NCBI GenBank assembly: GCA_036345935.2
Contig: JADWOT020000001.1
Location: forward strand, 19,189,930-19,253,929
Source of the DNA: Taenia hydatigena
Lineage: Eukaryota; Platyhelminthes; Cestoda; Cyclophyllidea; Taeniidae
Direction: 5' to 3'
DNA: 64,000 nucleotides
The notes under the pieces are model-generated. The model made no database searches. It was given only the letters and a program-made list of their open reading frames with translations, and was not told where the DNA came from. Positions 48,590 through 61,170 of this stretch are shown in pieces. The position numbers were made by a program, and so were the translations under genes. Numbering within the stretch: the stretch's first letter is position 1; every line of letters begins with the position of its first letter.

Positions 48590-50000
48590 GACATCTGTTT
48601 CGTGCGCAGCTTAACGCGACGCAGGAGGAAGAATGCTGTTGAAGGCATATGAGGGCTGATGATGAATTCCATATTTGAGAGATGCTAGTTTAGGGTGTAT
48701 GATTGTGCACCGCCTTACATGAAGAACTTGTTTAGCTGTCGGGCATACCCGTCCACCCGTTTCCATCTCATATTGTCTGTCCGAAAAGAGTGGGGAGGTT
48801 CCCAAGGCGATCGACATGGACTGAGTCAGTTAGGCGTTTATGCAAAAAATGGGTAGGTAGTTCCTTGCAGATTCAATTTAATCGTAATGCTATCGAAAGC
48901 TGAAGGTGCCATAGGCTTAGGAGACTGTAAGAATGCATTGAAGACTGTGGAATAATTCTTATGTTGGTCCATTGGGAAATTGAAGGTTTTAAATGCTGTA
49001 ACCGCTTAATTTTACAAAGGGAAAAATTAGGCTAGCATGCACTTTTCCCCCACCAATATTTTCACACTCGATTTGCCTGGTGCATTCATTTCCAAGTCTA
49101 TGATGCACTGACGTACTGCATGGGTTATGCAGTGTGCTAAGGGCATGCCGAATACAGAAAGCAATTCAGTGTCCGATCCGTGGAAGAAAAGGGTGCAAAA
49201 CTTCTGCTAAAACAGCATCCGCGATTCGGCGTTGTGTGAGATTTTGAGGAATGAAAGAAGGCGCATGCAGCAAACTGTCTTGCATGCTTTAAAAATTGCT
49301 ACCTTTTTGAGAAGTGTTAGGGATCACTTTCATCGCGCTGTACTTGGTTCCTAGAAAATACACGAGAGCCGATTGCGAGACAAGCGCATTCATGAAGTGT
49401 CACTATTTGGTGTGACCTTTGGTCCAAAAAGCATGATCGGAGCATTCTCCACTAAAATTGTGGTCGGTCAGGCAATGACTGTTAATATTGCAATCGCCAC
49501 AAATTAACCCAGTTCTCATGTCTAAATTGTGTGCCGTAGATGTGGACGACGTGTGGTTCCAGCAAGGGGGTGATCAGAATTAGCCTCTCAGATCACAGGA
49601 TTTTGTGACGTTACTATGACTTTCAAAATTGTTTGGGATCAATGGTTAATACAGGCAGGCTAAAAATCACCCGCGTCTTGAGGAAGGGAACGGCGCTGCA
49701 TTGTCGAAATTTAATTGCATATGTGCAAAATGGTCACAGGCATTTCACCTTATATGCCATATTAAGTATAACCGCATGCTGCATGCTACGTTAATTCACG
49801 AAATAGCTACAGCCTTTATTGGTAACCAGCTTCGTGTATGAGCCTCGAGAAAAAAATTTAAATATGGTGAGGAACTGGATGCGTTTAAAGCCCTTTTTAA
49901 ACGCGCACCATACTGCCAGTGACATTTACATGATCGTAAGCCTTCTTTAACACTTCTATTAAGGTCACTTGGGCCCTTGTAAACTGCACCTATTCAAGTT
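48590..50000. other. Region without a supported gene
   Basis: One minus frame (48611-48817) with no recognisable feature; nothing else. Confidence 0.35.
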
Positions 50001-50011
50001 ATATTTGGCGT

Positions 50012-50323
50012 TTGGTAGCAGGATTTGTTGCACAAGTCTATATCGTCAGTGTAAAAATATGCAAAAGATGGGGAATACTGTTCGAGCTTAACGGAGCTGA
50101 CATTGAAACCAGACAAATGTTGAAAACTGCTAGGGTACAGTTGAGTAAGTCCATATCGAACTTCAAACCCTTAAGGCATTTTGTAATCACACTACTTAGT
50201 ACACACCTATCAAGAGTGTACAAGCCTGTCAATGCAATCCACGCAACGCACAGGAAGCCTTCCACTCCTGCAGAGGAAGCGAATAGGAGAAGGGAACGAA
50301 ATCAGACCACCTCTTTGACTTAA
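50012..50323 (+). CDS. Low-confidence ORF, unidentified
   Basis: A 103-codon plus frame with reasonable composition (KICKRWGILFELNGADIETRQML, with a basic tail NRRRERN). A minus frame (50038-50265) over the same DNA is about as plausible. No domain, and no splice site preferred. Confidence 0.15.
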   Translation: MVAGFVAQVYIVSVKICKRWGILFELNGADIETRQMLKTARVQLSKSISNFKPLRHFVITLLSTHLSRVYKPVNAIHATHRKPSTPAEEANRRRERNQTTSLT

Positions 50324-50639
50324 CACACCGTAAATCTCTACATCACTGTTCAAATGTGCAATTTCATATCCTTCATCCTTCTCTCGTTCCAAGGGGCAGA
50401 AACTAGAAGCAGAAGGCAGAAATGCGCAATTGACTTCCCTTTCACCAATGCAGAATGGGGCCTATTAACTTGAGTTCACCGCATCAAGTGCAAATGCTGA
50501 CGAATTGTTGCACACAAAAGCCCTCCGAACATTTAGTAGCAGAGGGAACAGTGCAGAGGCGACACGCATTCCTAAGGGAAAAAAGCACAAACTTAGTGGA
50601 TTAGTATAATTAAAATAGATTGGAAGCTCTCATTTAAAA

Positions 50640-53535
50640 CCACAATATGACTTCATGAAGCTGCCTCATACTCCACGCGCCATGAAGATATTCTGTTTCA
50701 AACCGAAGCTTCCCACGAGACCCATACTGGAAAGCATTATTTTAATTTCATAGCTATTTGAAAAATTAACAGTCATGTGTGCATAAAGGGATTATTTAGT
50801 TAGACGAATCTAATTCATTCGAACAGCTGTTATCTGGACATTAGAAGCGCACAGCTTTCGTCCTGTGAGGAAAGAAGGGCGCGCTGACAGCCGAGTAAAT
50901 CCTACCCACTCATCTTCCTTGCCCATGCAAACTCTCCCGCCCACATCCCTCCCTTTATACGTCTGTTTTTACGTATTTCATGCACAAATTTTCACTCTTA
51001 TTTGTTCATTTCTCGCTTTCTTTCTTCTTCACTTCCCTTCTCCTACTCGCATCCTACGAGTAGCAGTGGTGGGCTTACCTGTACATTTGCCATCCCTCTC
51101 CCTCCCACCTACACCATGCACTCATCCGCATCCACCTGCTAAGCGCACTTATTAGTCACATCACCTCCTGCCATCTCTTCCGCCCCATCACCACCACCGT
51201 CACTGCTTATAAGCTATTAGCAGAAGTCCTTCTCTCCTTCACTCAATCGCAATATCATTCAGCATTTATCTCGTCCTTCCCTCCTACTTTTTCTGCTATT
51301 GTGAGTGGCCGACCATTCAAAGCAATAACCCGTTCAAATAGTTGTTTCTTATGGTGTTGTTTCACCCCACAATTTTCACATTTCATCGAACCGTCACACA
51401 TATGTGTCACATGTATATTACATATTTACCGTCTTTACTCTAAAACCTCACCATCATTGCCATTATTCCTTTTATTTTAAATAAATGCATGCGTCGGTGC
51501 GCTCTCTTCTCCAGTTTATCCAACATCTCTTTAAGCATAACTGCACCATTAATGCCACCGCTTGCTAAGCCTCAGATCCCGCATTTTTGTTATTCAACTT
51601 TTAACAAAAATAAAAATGGATTGACAGATCTTCAAAAAATGCTGCAGTCGGATGCTCGCAATTAACTTGGCTACAGTATAATTAGTGTTAGCAATCCACC
51701 CAACGCAGGCTTTTCATTGCGTTCTCCACCCGCAATGCGCTTTGCAGTTGTTTGTCTCTTTCTCAACATTGCTTACGGTCACTTTGGCGGCCATATTTCG
51801 GATAGTGCCGACAGTTTTTATTTTTTTTCCAGCTATTGCTAAATTGCTTTTTTTGTTAAAAAACTGTTGCAGACTGGTCCTTAGAATTGACTTGCCTGCG
51901 ACCTGATAATTGCCACTGATCCATTCATCGCAGAACTTTCATCGCTCCCTCCACCTGTGATACGCTTTGCTGCCGTTAGCTGCCTTCTCGGTATTGCTTG
52001 CAATCACTTTATAAACCATAATGTAGCCAGTGTCGCCTTGGCATGGTACGTGATCCACAGTCCACCCTGTGACAACCGCCTATCCGAGAGCACTTCTAAA
52101 AAGCCTACACCTGCGATTTCAACCTTTTTATCCGTTTCGTCACAAATAATGACTGCTGAGCAAAGATGCAGACAAATCACCCTTTCTTCCCGTCCAGCGT
52201 GCACGAAGGTAGTTGGTACCAGGGTGATAAAGGCGACTGGCAATGATGAATGCCCTTCCACCTAAGCCGAATATGCAGCCCGTGCCACAACCTTAAGGGC
52301 ACCAAAGAAAACAGCACGCTTGCATGTAAAGTCATGCCTGCACATGCCATGCAGCAAACTCTCCCTTCATTTATAAGGCTATCTCACCTTGCCCTAATTA
52401 GTGTACACACCTTATCTTTTCACGAATCATGATAATAAAGGCAATGCACGGATCATGTAGACTCGAACAGAATAGTTTCCGTGAACTCACTCGTGTCTTT
52501 ATCATGCCATTGCACACGCACATACTTCAGTGTATTTTATAAAGACTTCCTTTTCAGATGGGATTGACACGGCAGCGATCTCACGCAAGTCTTCGAAGCA
52601 ACGCTATCTATGCTCTCTTTCTGTAGCTTAAGTAAACGCACTTACTATCAACCCAATTCGACGAGGAATAATGGCAAAAGCAAAAGCCCTCCTAAAGAGC
52701 ATCACTATGCCTTCACAATTAGGAGAGAGTACTCACGCTTGGGTACGGTCGTGCGAGGCCAAGATGTCGAAGCTATGAAATAATTCGACAATGGCGAAGC
52801 ACATTTTGCTAGCAGAAAAGCTACCACGACGATAATGCTGCGTCCAGGTGTGCATTTTTCAGATCAGAGTTTAAGCAAATGCATGCATGTATAAACGTTC
52901 TAAATTTGTTATGGATTATGGAATCATATGAAACCGCTTTCACTCTAATATTTTGACTTCATTAAGGAATGAGGTTGCCGAATCCATGCTTCTTCCTTTA
53001 CTCCACAGAACAACAGCAAAGACGAAGTCGTTAATGAAAAGAACACAGGACTCAACACTTCATAGCCTAAATGGTGACACAATCTACAGCCCAATTCTTC
53101 CTTGCCATTATTACCACCATCAGTAAACATAGGTGACAGTTTGGTGATGACGCTGAAATGCCTTTCACAACCAGGAGTTGCGCGCCGTGGAGGCGGTGGC
53201 TGACTATTTCAACACACAGAAGTACTACTTTGGGTGAAAATGCTATCGTGCCAAACCAGTACCCGTACTGTTTACTCGTGTCTTAGTGGCTGTCTCAAAA
53301 TGATCCATGTGAAACAAATCACCCTCATCGTGCATTGGGCTCGCAATGTCCATAGCCCCGCTTGGAGTCAAGTGAGTAACAGACTGTCGTCCCCCTGCTT
53401 CTAACGCACTAGGCCTCACTCGCAACTACCCTCCACTCCTGATCTTCTTTCGAGTGTCAGGTAAAATTTGCATGAAACAACCAAATAATAGTTCAGACCT
53501 CACGCACTTCATACCAATGCTGTAACACCCATCCC
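50640..53535 (-). repeat. Repeat family A, copy A4 (long, minus orientation)
   Basis: Reverse complement of A1, collinear over almost the whole length. The pyrimidine-rich part (about 50850-51330) is the complement of the purine-rich part of A1, so the plus frame 50865-51155, rich in Pro, Ser and Leu, is an artefact. The region 51500-52100 has no counterpart in A1 and may be an insertion or sequence lost from A1. The frames at 52250-52432 and around 52740-52930 correspond to minus frames 5345-5632 and 5128-5331 of A1, but A4 has a stop in the second. Confidence 0.75.
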
Positions 53536-54068
53536 TGACGTTGATTCCGAATTGTGCGTGTTCTCCTCCACCACCATCAACATGCAGATAAGCGAATTTG
53601 TGATGCAATGAGACTGAGTGAGTACTTTGGTTGTGGCGTCGAGATTCGCTTCCCTGCCTGCATACTTTGCGCGTGAGGCGTGACAATGACCAGGCAGCTG
53701 AATTTAAAGTGGTAAAGTGGTCGATCAAAGCAAGTGCTTAAGTCGCATCCTCAAGCTAAGTTGCGCGATCATGACCGCCAGTCAGACGTGCTGAGCAGCT
53801 CTATTTCCTATCTACCCTCTTTGGCTGCATTTGCGACCCTCGTTTGCTGCCTTTTCTTTCTCGCCTAGGCCATGGTGGACATGGTGCTGAGGAAAGGTAG
53901 GTACTCGCCATTGCCTATACCTCCACTAACGCCAATGGCATGCAGGTTGTCGAAGAAACAGAGAATTGTATCACAAGGCAGTTCAGAAAGATGGTCATGT
54001 TAAAAAAAGAAGAAGAAAAGGAGGATTCGACAGGGGGTGACTGATAGGAGTACATCAGATATCAGTAG

Positions 54069-54374
54069 ATGCTCAGTTTCTTTGTCCTGCCTGAAAGTCA
54101 TCCAATGCGGCATCGGAAGCTGCAGTCGATAGAAATGGACAAAGACACCGTAATTCGTAAGTTGACGATTATCAGAAGAAGAATCATGGTGGATGTAGAC
54201 TGCTCTTCAACAACACTATCGACGGACTTGTGTGACACCAACTTCAGCTGCCTCACCGACACAGGTTTATCGACTCCAACAAATAGTGATAAGAGAATGC
54301 TTGCTTCCCACCACTTCATACTAGGACAAGCTGGTGAGTCTGTCCTTCTAGTTAATGCAACATCTTTGCTATGA
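54069..54374 (+). CDS. Candidate ORF, unidentified
   Basis: A 101-codon plus frame with protein-like composition: basic start (RKLTIIRRRIMVDVD), then Ser/Thr-rich (SSTTLSTDLCDTNF, TGLSTPTNSD), then FILGQAGESVLLVNA. Two strong donor-like sites occur inside (ATTC|GTAAGT near 54154 and GCTG|GTGAGT near 54333), so it may be one or two exons. No domain recognised. Confidence 0.25.
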   Translation: MLSFFVLPESHPMRHRKLQSIEMDKDTVIRKLTIIRRRIMVDVDCSSTTLSTDLCDTNFSCLTDTGLSTPTNSDKRMLASHHFILGQAGESVLLVNATSLL

Positions 54375-54788
54375 GGAGAGTATTAGAGACACTTTAATCA
54401 TGTGTGCACCTACCTGCACAGCCAGCGAATAGCAAAAGTAGAGGAGAAAATAATGACTTTTGTGGGTGATTTCACCCTCCCGTTTTGGGTGAGAATGATT
54501 CACCACATAAAGCAGCAGTTTCTGTGCCAACAGAATGGCGGTTGACACACGGATGTTAGCTACTCCCGTTTTCGCAGTTGCTCGCTCCATAGTGTTGCTG
54601 CTACCAACCATCAAGTCTCTGCTTCATCACGGTACCGCGTGCTAAAACGCCAACATGGAGAGCTGCTACAAGCTTGCACAAGCAGCATGCCACAGCTCTC
54701 CCTACTGCTGCCTACTTGGCACACGCATTTGTACAAAGTGGCTAGTTGGGCAGAGGAAAGAAGGATTGTCTTGTCTTCTTTTGCAAAA

Positions 54789-55110
54789 CGCCGTTGTCAC
54801 AAATGAGCTTTAACTAATAGCCGTTCCACTCATTCAAACATACACACTGCAGCATTCTCCAACCTTCTTTTGCTCCACTTCGAGGAAGACGAAAGAAAGG
54901 CGACATAATAGTAGAGCAAAGGATATTTGCGTGTATTTTGTATGCTGTGCGCTTACTTGGTGGCAAGCGTACAATGACGAGACGAGCAGCTGACCCACCC
55001 CACCGCAAACATTCCGTGTTTTTCTCTATTAGGCTGCCATATCTGCAGTCGCCTTTTCCTTCTCTCTTATGCTAAAAGTCCATTCTATAGCGGTCAAGGG
55101 GCCGAAGGAA
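54789..55110 (+). repeat. Repeat block B, second copy
   Basis: Counterpart of 39828-40210. It lies only about 320 nt upstream of the second copy of block C, unlike the first pair, which is 3.5 kb apart. Confidence 0.55.
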
Positions 55111-55427
55111 GTTAAAATGTCTTTTTTATTACGCGTGTTCGACCCAGTGGTAGCAGTAGAAGAGGGCAGTGTAATATACGCGGTTGGCGTAAAATGAGGA
55201 GAGATAGGAGGTAAGGGAAGAGGGGATGAATGCTAAACTTTACGTCTCCAAGTACTGGTAATCTTGTTCACCTCACGCCAAGGATAGAGCATCTATCCTA
55301 ACCCTCTACCCATCTCTCTCCTTTCCCTTATCGCCTACCACTGGCTCATATTGCGTGTTTACATCTTATCGTTCTGCTGCATGTCATTTGCATTCATCTG
55401 CACTTCCGGTTATTGCATTGAATTTCA

Positions 55428-55767
55428 AAGCCCTCTCTTCAACGTCAACCTTGCTACCCTTCTTTAGGTATGATTTAGATCGAGGCTTCATTCGTTCGGT
55501 TGGTTCACACCCTCCACTGTTATTCGCAATAAGCCCTTCTTTGCGCACTAATAGCAATCCGCCTTGTTTATGTCAAAACGGGATTGTTGCAGGTGCAAGG
55601 CGGATGAGGTGGAACAACCAGATTAGGAGAGAGTGATCTTATGGCAGCCATCACATCAGCGAGGCTGTGTATTGTGTTTATTGGGTGCAAGCTGTTTTTG
55701 AGACAGTAGCGCCCCCTTCACCAATTTGTTTAACCAATGACCCAAGTCGACGGCGTCTATGTAACTA
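55428..55767 (+). repeat. Repeat block C, second copy
   Basis: Counterpart of 43750-44060. The plus frame 55355-55636 here is not conserved in the other copy. Confidence 0.65.
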
Positions 55768-55769
55768 AA

Positions 55770-56720
55770 AGTGCTACAAATAATGAACGTATAGATATAG
55801 AGGCAATGACATCTGATCCTTTGCTTTCTTTCAACTCCTATGCTGCCATTCTCCTCTCATTAAGAAAGATGATGGCTTTTCTAGAGTGACTTGTCAAGAA
55901 AAGTCTGAGCACACAACAAGGGCACCAGCTTCATGTGTATTCTTGAACGCACTCAATGTAATTAATTGTTTCGATAATGCTTCCAGCATTTGCTTGGACA
56001 GTGAGGTAGATAAAAATGAATGAACAGATGTCCGGATAGAAAAAGAAAAGTATTTACAATGGACCTTACAAACTCTGTTCAGCCATCAGCGCTTAGCACC
56101 CATCCACTTTTTGAACCACTTCCGCTTCCTATTTGTCCTTTTTACTTTCTTCTCCTTAACCTACATCCTTACATCCCTTTCACTTTGTTTTGACAGAACA
56201 ATTGCCACTTTCACGTGCTCCGAAGAGGTTGCCACTCATTTCCCTCCGACAGTTTTGCGTAGAAAAGGAACCTTCATTAATTATCTGCGTGCATTGGCCA
56301 TAATATTTAAATCAGGTCCTCAAGATTCATCCAGGGACTGAAATTAGACATATCCATTTTTTGATGCGGCGATGAAAGAGCATTTGTCATCTCCAAAGCC
56401 ATCAACGAGCCCTGCCAAGGAGGGTTATGCATTGCCTTCCTACTCCACAAGGCAGCAAATGTCAGCATTATTCCAGCAAAACCAAATCACTTACCGTTAG
56501 ACGTGCTTCAAGACATCCCTGTGTAATTGCGAACGTTGGCAACAGTTAATTAAGTGCTTTTGCGAGCCCTCAGTTAGGATTGCTTTTTAAGAACACAATC
56601 CAATCGCAGTGCAGAAATGAATTGGTGTGGAATCGTTGACTCCCCTAAAGCGAGGTCTATCAGTCACAATAACCTACAGATTAGGATCCTCGCTTCGGTT
56701 ACGCTTAAAAGTCGACAGCT
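55770..56720. other. Region without a supported gene
   Basis: A plus frame at 56111-56341 has a hydrophobic start (FLFVLFTFFSLTYIL) in a T/C-rich stretch. This is more likely compositional than a true membrane segment. Confidence 0.3.
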
Positions 56721-56724
56721 GGTG

Positions 56725-56990
56725 AGGAAGAATGAAACAGTTGTCCTCAGGGGGTGCTTTTACTTGCCACTATCATCAATGTGACTCCCAGCGACTCTCT
56801 AGTAGATGAACTGCTCTCAGCCGAAGTTGCATGCACGAGTGCTGTGTATTTGTTAGGTACCCACCCACCAGACATCCAACCCACAAAGACTTTGGAACAA
56901 ATGTTTGCATTTTTTGGTATGCTTGTTTGGTAGGTCGGTCAACGCAGATTGGTCAGTGGCGAGGAAGAAGTTGAGAGCACCAGTCGAACT
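56725..56990 (+). repeat. Repeat block D, second copy
   Basis: Counterpart of 8835-9095. The shared order is conserved, with substitutions and a few indels. Confidence 0.55.
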
Positions 56991-56999
56991 AACAAACCA

Positions 57000-58075
57000 T
57001 TACCACCAAGTAGAGGCTGCGACCGACAATCTTTTCCTTGTTTAACAGCTGCAGCACATCCAGCCGAATTCTTAGACGTTGTTATAAATAGCAAAGCACA
57101 CCACAGAGGCAGACGGGCCTCTAAAATGCAACCAATAGGAATGAAGAGAAAAAAACTAAACAAGCAAATTTGTTCATAAAGGGGACAAATAATCCATATT
57201 GCAGACTGATTCCATTGCAAAGCTAAGATGCATGAAACAACTTAATCAATCAGACTTACTCTTTAAAACATTTTTCGTTATTGGTACAAAGACAACATCT
57301 TGAAAATAACAACAAACGCAGAAATATCATTTTGCGCTTTGTTGCAAAACGCATTCTCAAGAAATAAATTTTGACCTCATTACTATTAATTTTGACAAAA
57401 ATGAATTTGTGCAAGAGTTCATTATTAACATATCAAGCAGAGACATTTGGATCCCAAGGAAGACGTAAAGAGGATATCTTGATCTTTGATAAAAAGAGTG
57501 CAGGCGAAGGATTGATTCAGCTTAAAACGTAATTTCCGCAGGGGATTCTGATGACGCTCCGTCCTTAAAAATGAAGTTTTTTGAAGGCTTCTCATTGGAC
57601 AGCTGCATGTAAACGGCAAGCCTCCCTAGAGCTTCGAATTATTTTTTTAAAATGACTAACAGGACAATGCAAATGCAATAAGTTTATTAGCCTCATGACT
57701 TGCGATTTCGGTTAAACGCCAAACAATTGACCGTTGTGCTTTTGTGAGAAGGACTAACCTCCATAACTTGACAGTAGCTTAAGTCCCCTTTTTGCCAAAT
57801 ATGCGCATTTCCTCTGCGAGCATTGTGACTTCTTATGTCTTCAGGGAAGTTCTAAGATGCTATTATTTGGATTATAAACCCACACATTAATAGATGGCCA
57901 ACTTGAGTCTTGGTCATTGTGGCCTCGTCTGCTAGTAGCTCTAGCCCCTACCGTATGTCGAGGATGTGATGCCACAAATCCGAGGTACCATGCCTGTCGA
58001 ATGCACCCTTAGCCTAGACACAATGCAATCCTTCTACCGAAATCGGAAGTAGACGAAAACCCGTGTATTATAAAG
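57000..58075. other. Region without a supported gene
   Basis: Short frames only (plus 56949-57179, minus 57425-57619). No recognised exon or repeat. Confidence 0.35.
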
Positions 58076-58079
58076 CATC

Positions 58080-59931
58080 ATGTGCATTATTCGAGAGAAG
58101 GGTTTAATTTTGTTGCAATCATTTTTTAAAATGCATGTAAAAATACGGTTTTTCACTTATAACATGCTATTTGAGGATTATGCATGTGATCGTTGTTTTG
58201 CGTTAACATTACTTAATCGTGTAGTTGACAATGCAGAAAAATTAGTTGCCTTGGAACGCAAGATTTCGCATCCGATTCGAAAACCGTTCAATATTTGCTT
58301 CCTCATCTTGCTAATCAGCCGCGCATCAGATTTTCGATTTGCACACAGACCTGTACCAATCCTCAGGATCTCGATTGCTACCATTATGTATGCTTGACGA
58401 ATGGCCACTTTATTTGCGATTGTTGTCCCCTGAAGCCACTGTGCATGGGATTAATACGGTTGCTTTCTCACTAAGGACTACGTGCTGTGAAACCCAACCC
58501 TGCTTCGGACGATTAAGTAGCCAACATCAGCAGCTAGTGACAGATGTATTTTTTGCAAAGGACGAAGTTCACGGCATCTTACCGGAGTGCAGTACATCAA
58601 ATTTTTATAAAGCTGTTAGATTGAACTCAGACATGATGCGTACAAGTCTGGGCAATTTGCTTTGTCGACGCCACGAAGGGTCGAGGCAGTTCGCAGCACT
58701 AGACTTCCAGTCATATCTCCCTTGGTAGAAGCCAACAACAATGATGCTCACTTTTATCCCAAATTTACATCAATTCCACCTCCTCCGCACAAAATTGAGA
58801 AGATTTCAAGCATGTGTCGAACGAAACACATTGGATATTGCTAAGCAGGATATAATTTGAGAGTAGCGCCGTTAGTGGGGCCAAACGTTACATTTAAATA
58901 TAAAACCGTTCAGTATGCCCATCACATCTACAATTGTCTAGCCAGCATGAAAACACTTTGGCTGTGGCATGTCAATAATAAAAGTGCTGATGCATTTAAT
59001 GCCTTGAACAGATCACTTTTTCATAGAGCAACACAATGCTTCGTCTACTACTGTGTAAAACACAACAAATGATACAATAAATATTCCTTTGTCGCATGCG
59101 TTTCTCTACTGTTGCTCCTGCAGCTAAGAGAAATCGGACAATAATGGATGAAATCCGACTAGCAAAAGTGCATTGGATGCGTCGTTGCCGCATACATGAC
59201 CCACTCAGATTGTCACACGAGTGAAGTGGTGATCATAATTGGTGCTTAGTAAGGAGCTTTTTCAACTATTTCTGGTGACATACGCCTTAGAAAAAACAAA
59301 ACCTCAAATCTTAACAATTTCTTTAGAATCTTATTTTGGCAGTAGCAATGAGATTGTTGACGCTGGAGGATTGTTTTCAAGTTCCTTTCCGCTTCGCTTC
59401 TTAGTCCTTCAGACTGATGAGCAGCGTCGCAGTAGAGTCAGCGTAGCACGCACGTTCGCCATCTTTTTGCGTGGCTATTTTCTTCTCGAAGGAATAGTAC
59501 GCTTCTCATATTATCACCACAACATATTCTGCTGGGTGTGTAAGTCCTAAATTGTTCCATACACTGATATTGGGTGAATGAACCAGGCGTTCTCAACAAC
59601 GCACTGTTTTGTGACAGCAACAGAGGGGCCAAGCACGGAAAGGTCTTTGCTCCCATTATTCTTCAATTGGAGCCACATTGGTCCTGACTTCGTTGAATTA
59701 AGTTACGATGCTGAAGAAGTGGATAAGCACAACACAGCCGTAATCAGGCTGAGAGCAGTAGGACTTACTTGCTTCTTCATTACAATTTGTGGACGGAGAC
59801 CCAATTCGACCTACAATGCGATGGTGGAAGTACTGAGCATTGTGTGCCTCGTTCTCAACTGCATCGGGTTATTACAGAGTCGCGAATACAAAGCTGAAGC
59901 GTGCAGGCTTAATGTGCAACTACTTGTATAA
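58080..59931 (+). CDS. Run of five plus-strand open frames, unidentified (possible multi-exon gene)
   Basis: Frames at 58080-58397 (105 codons), 58339-58728 (129), 58857-59072 (71), 59239-59550 (103) and 59578-59931 (117) follow each other on one strand, with a further frame from about 59124 to 59223 after an excellent acceptor (TTGCTCCTGCAG). Composition is protein-like: AHRPVPILRI in the first, LVTDVFFAKDEVHGILPE in the second, IMDEIRLAKVHWMRRCR after the acceptor, SLESYFGSSNEIVDAGG in the fourth, NWSHIGPDFVELSYDAEE in the fifth. The left arm has a matching peptide (THRPVWIL) in the corresponding place. I could not build a spliced product and recognise no family. It may be a gene of which the inverted-repeat arms are decayed copies. 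Confidence 0.35.
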
Positions 59932-60120
59932 TTGTTAAATTGCAGTTTATGGTTGCTTCACGAACGTGTGTGTTGCGATACTCTTGGTGTCATATCAATT
60001 TTATGCAGCAACGTAAGGTGACAGTCACAGCATGATTCCCATGATTTGCTTCTCGGAAGATTAAGTTTCGCCTTTGCCACCGACAACATGTTCTAATGCG
60101 CATGCGTACCTTATGGTTTC
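58080..60120 (+). repeat. Old third relative of the inverted-repeat unit
   Basis: In the same order and orientation as the left arm. A CACACAGACCTGT word at 58342-58354 matches about 32969; a C/T-rich run ending CCTGCAG at 59122 occupies the place of the one at 33428; CAACTATTTC at about 59262 matches 33839; and GGAGCCACATTGGTCCTGAC at 59674 matches 34317. A GTTTATGGTTG word near 59946 matches 34672. Overall similarity is low except in these islands. Weaker matches may run on to about 60120. Confidence 0.55.
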
Positions 60121-60129
60121 CTAACTGAT

Positions 60130-60970
60130 TATGAGATGTGCTCTGTTATCTCCTTATGTAGGCTAGGTTAACTGGTACCTAAACATGCTTGCAGAGACAA
60201 AAAAGCATTTCATAGCCCTGAAGACTTGGATTTCACTCTCGGCTGCCCCATGTCTTGACGCCATGAACGGAAGAGGTCCACAATATGTTGGGATAAAGAT
60301 GCCTTGGATGAACGCATGATGGGCAATGAATTTCAACCTGCAAGGGCAGCAAAGATTGGAATCTTATCATATCATAGCAGAATAAGTGAACGAACTAAGC
60401 CGCCCTTTATAAGCACTGCATCATACGTGCACTCATATCTGCAATTGGAACAATTTGCACCCAAGCGTATTTCCTAGGGAGTTAATGCAAAGTATGCGTT
60501 GTGTTCGCAAATAATTTTAAAACCTGTACAATCTGGGAACATGGCCTCGGAAAATTACCAATAGGGCAAGTCGTGCGCCACATGGTTTTGACACTGGAAG
60601 CAGTTGGAGTGCTCCAGCTCAAGAAATTGCTATTACTTGTGAAAAATCAGTACGATCATTCAATCGTATAACCGCAACGATGCAAAGACACTCCGTAAAT
60701 ATTACTAATGGCGATGTGGCGGGAAATGCCTACCAAAGACAAATGGACTAACCTCACAGGGTTCATAGCGCCCTTACAAAATCATCGCACATCACATAAA
60801 ATAATACGAACTCGCTGGGGCAAGGCCGTCGAAAACACTTTGCATGCCATGTAGGATGCAGTATGAGAAGTAAATTATGCGAGGAGTGTTGAGCGCTTAA
60901 AAATTAAATAACTCTAATAAAGCGTCAAGATGAGGATGGTTAATAATGGACCACGGAAAGCAAGCACAAG
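60130..60970. other. Region without a supported gene
   Basis: No open frame of note and no recognised repeat up to the edge of the right arm. Confidence 0.35.
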
Positions 60971-61170
60971 TTTACTTTGGTTAGCCAAAACGCTTGTCAT
61001 TTACTTGGACACTGATATCGAGGGGAGAGCTTTATTAAATTAAATCCTCAGACCAGTAGACCCAAGGGTATGCGCCCATAAATTCATTCTTAGCGCATAG
61101 AGCAGCTGGACAATCAGGAAATAAGCAGCTCAAACTCATTCATTCTTTGTAGTGGGAGAAATGAAACCGC

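Noticed and set aside
50865..51155. Plus frame that looks like a hydrophobic/proline-rich protein
   Set aside because: It is the complementary pyrimidine strand of repeat A4; same artefact as at 7357-8747.
56111..56341. Apparent membrane-like start in a plus frame
   Set aside because: The hydrophobic run comes from a T/C-rich tract; the rest of the frame shows no support.
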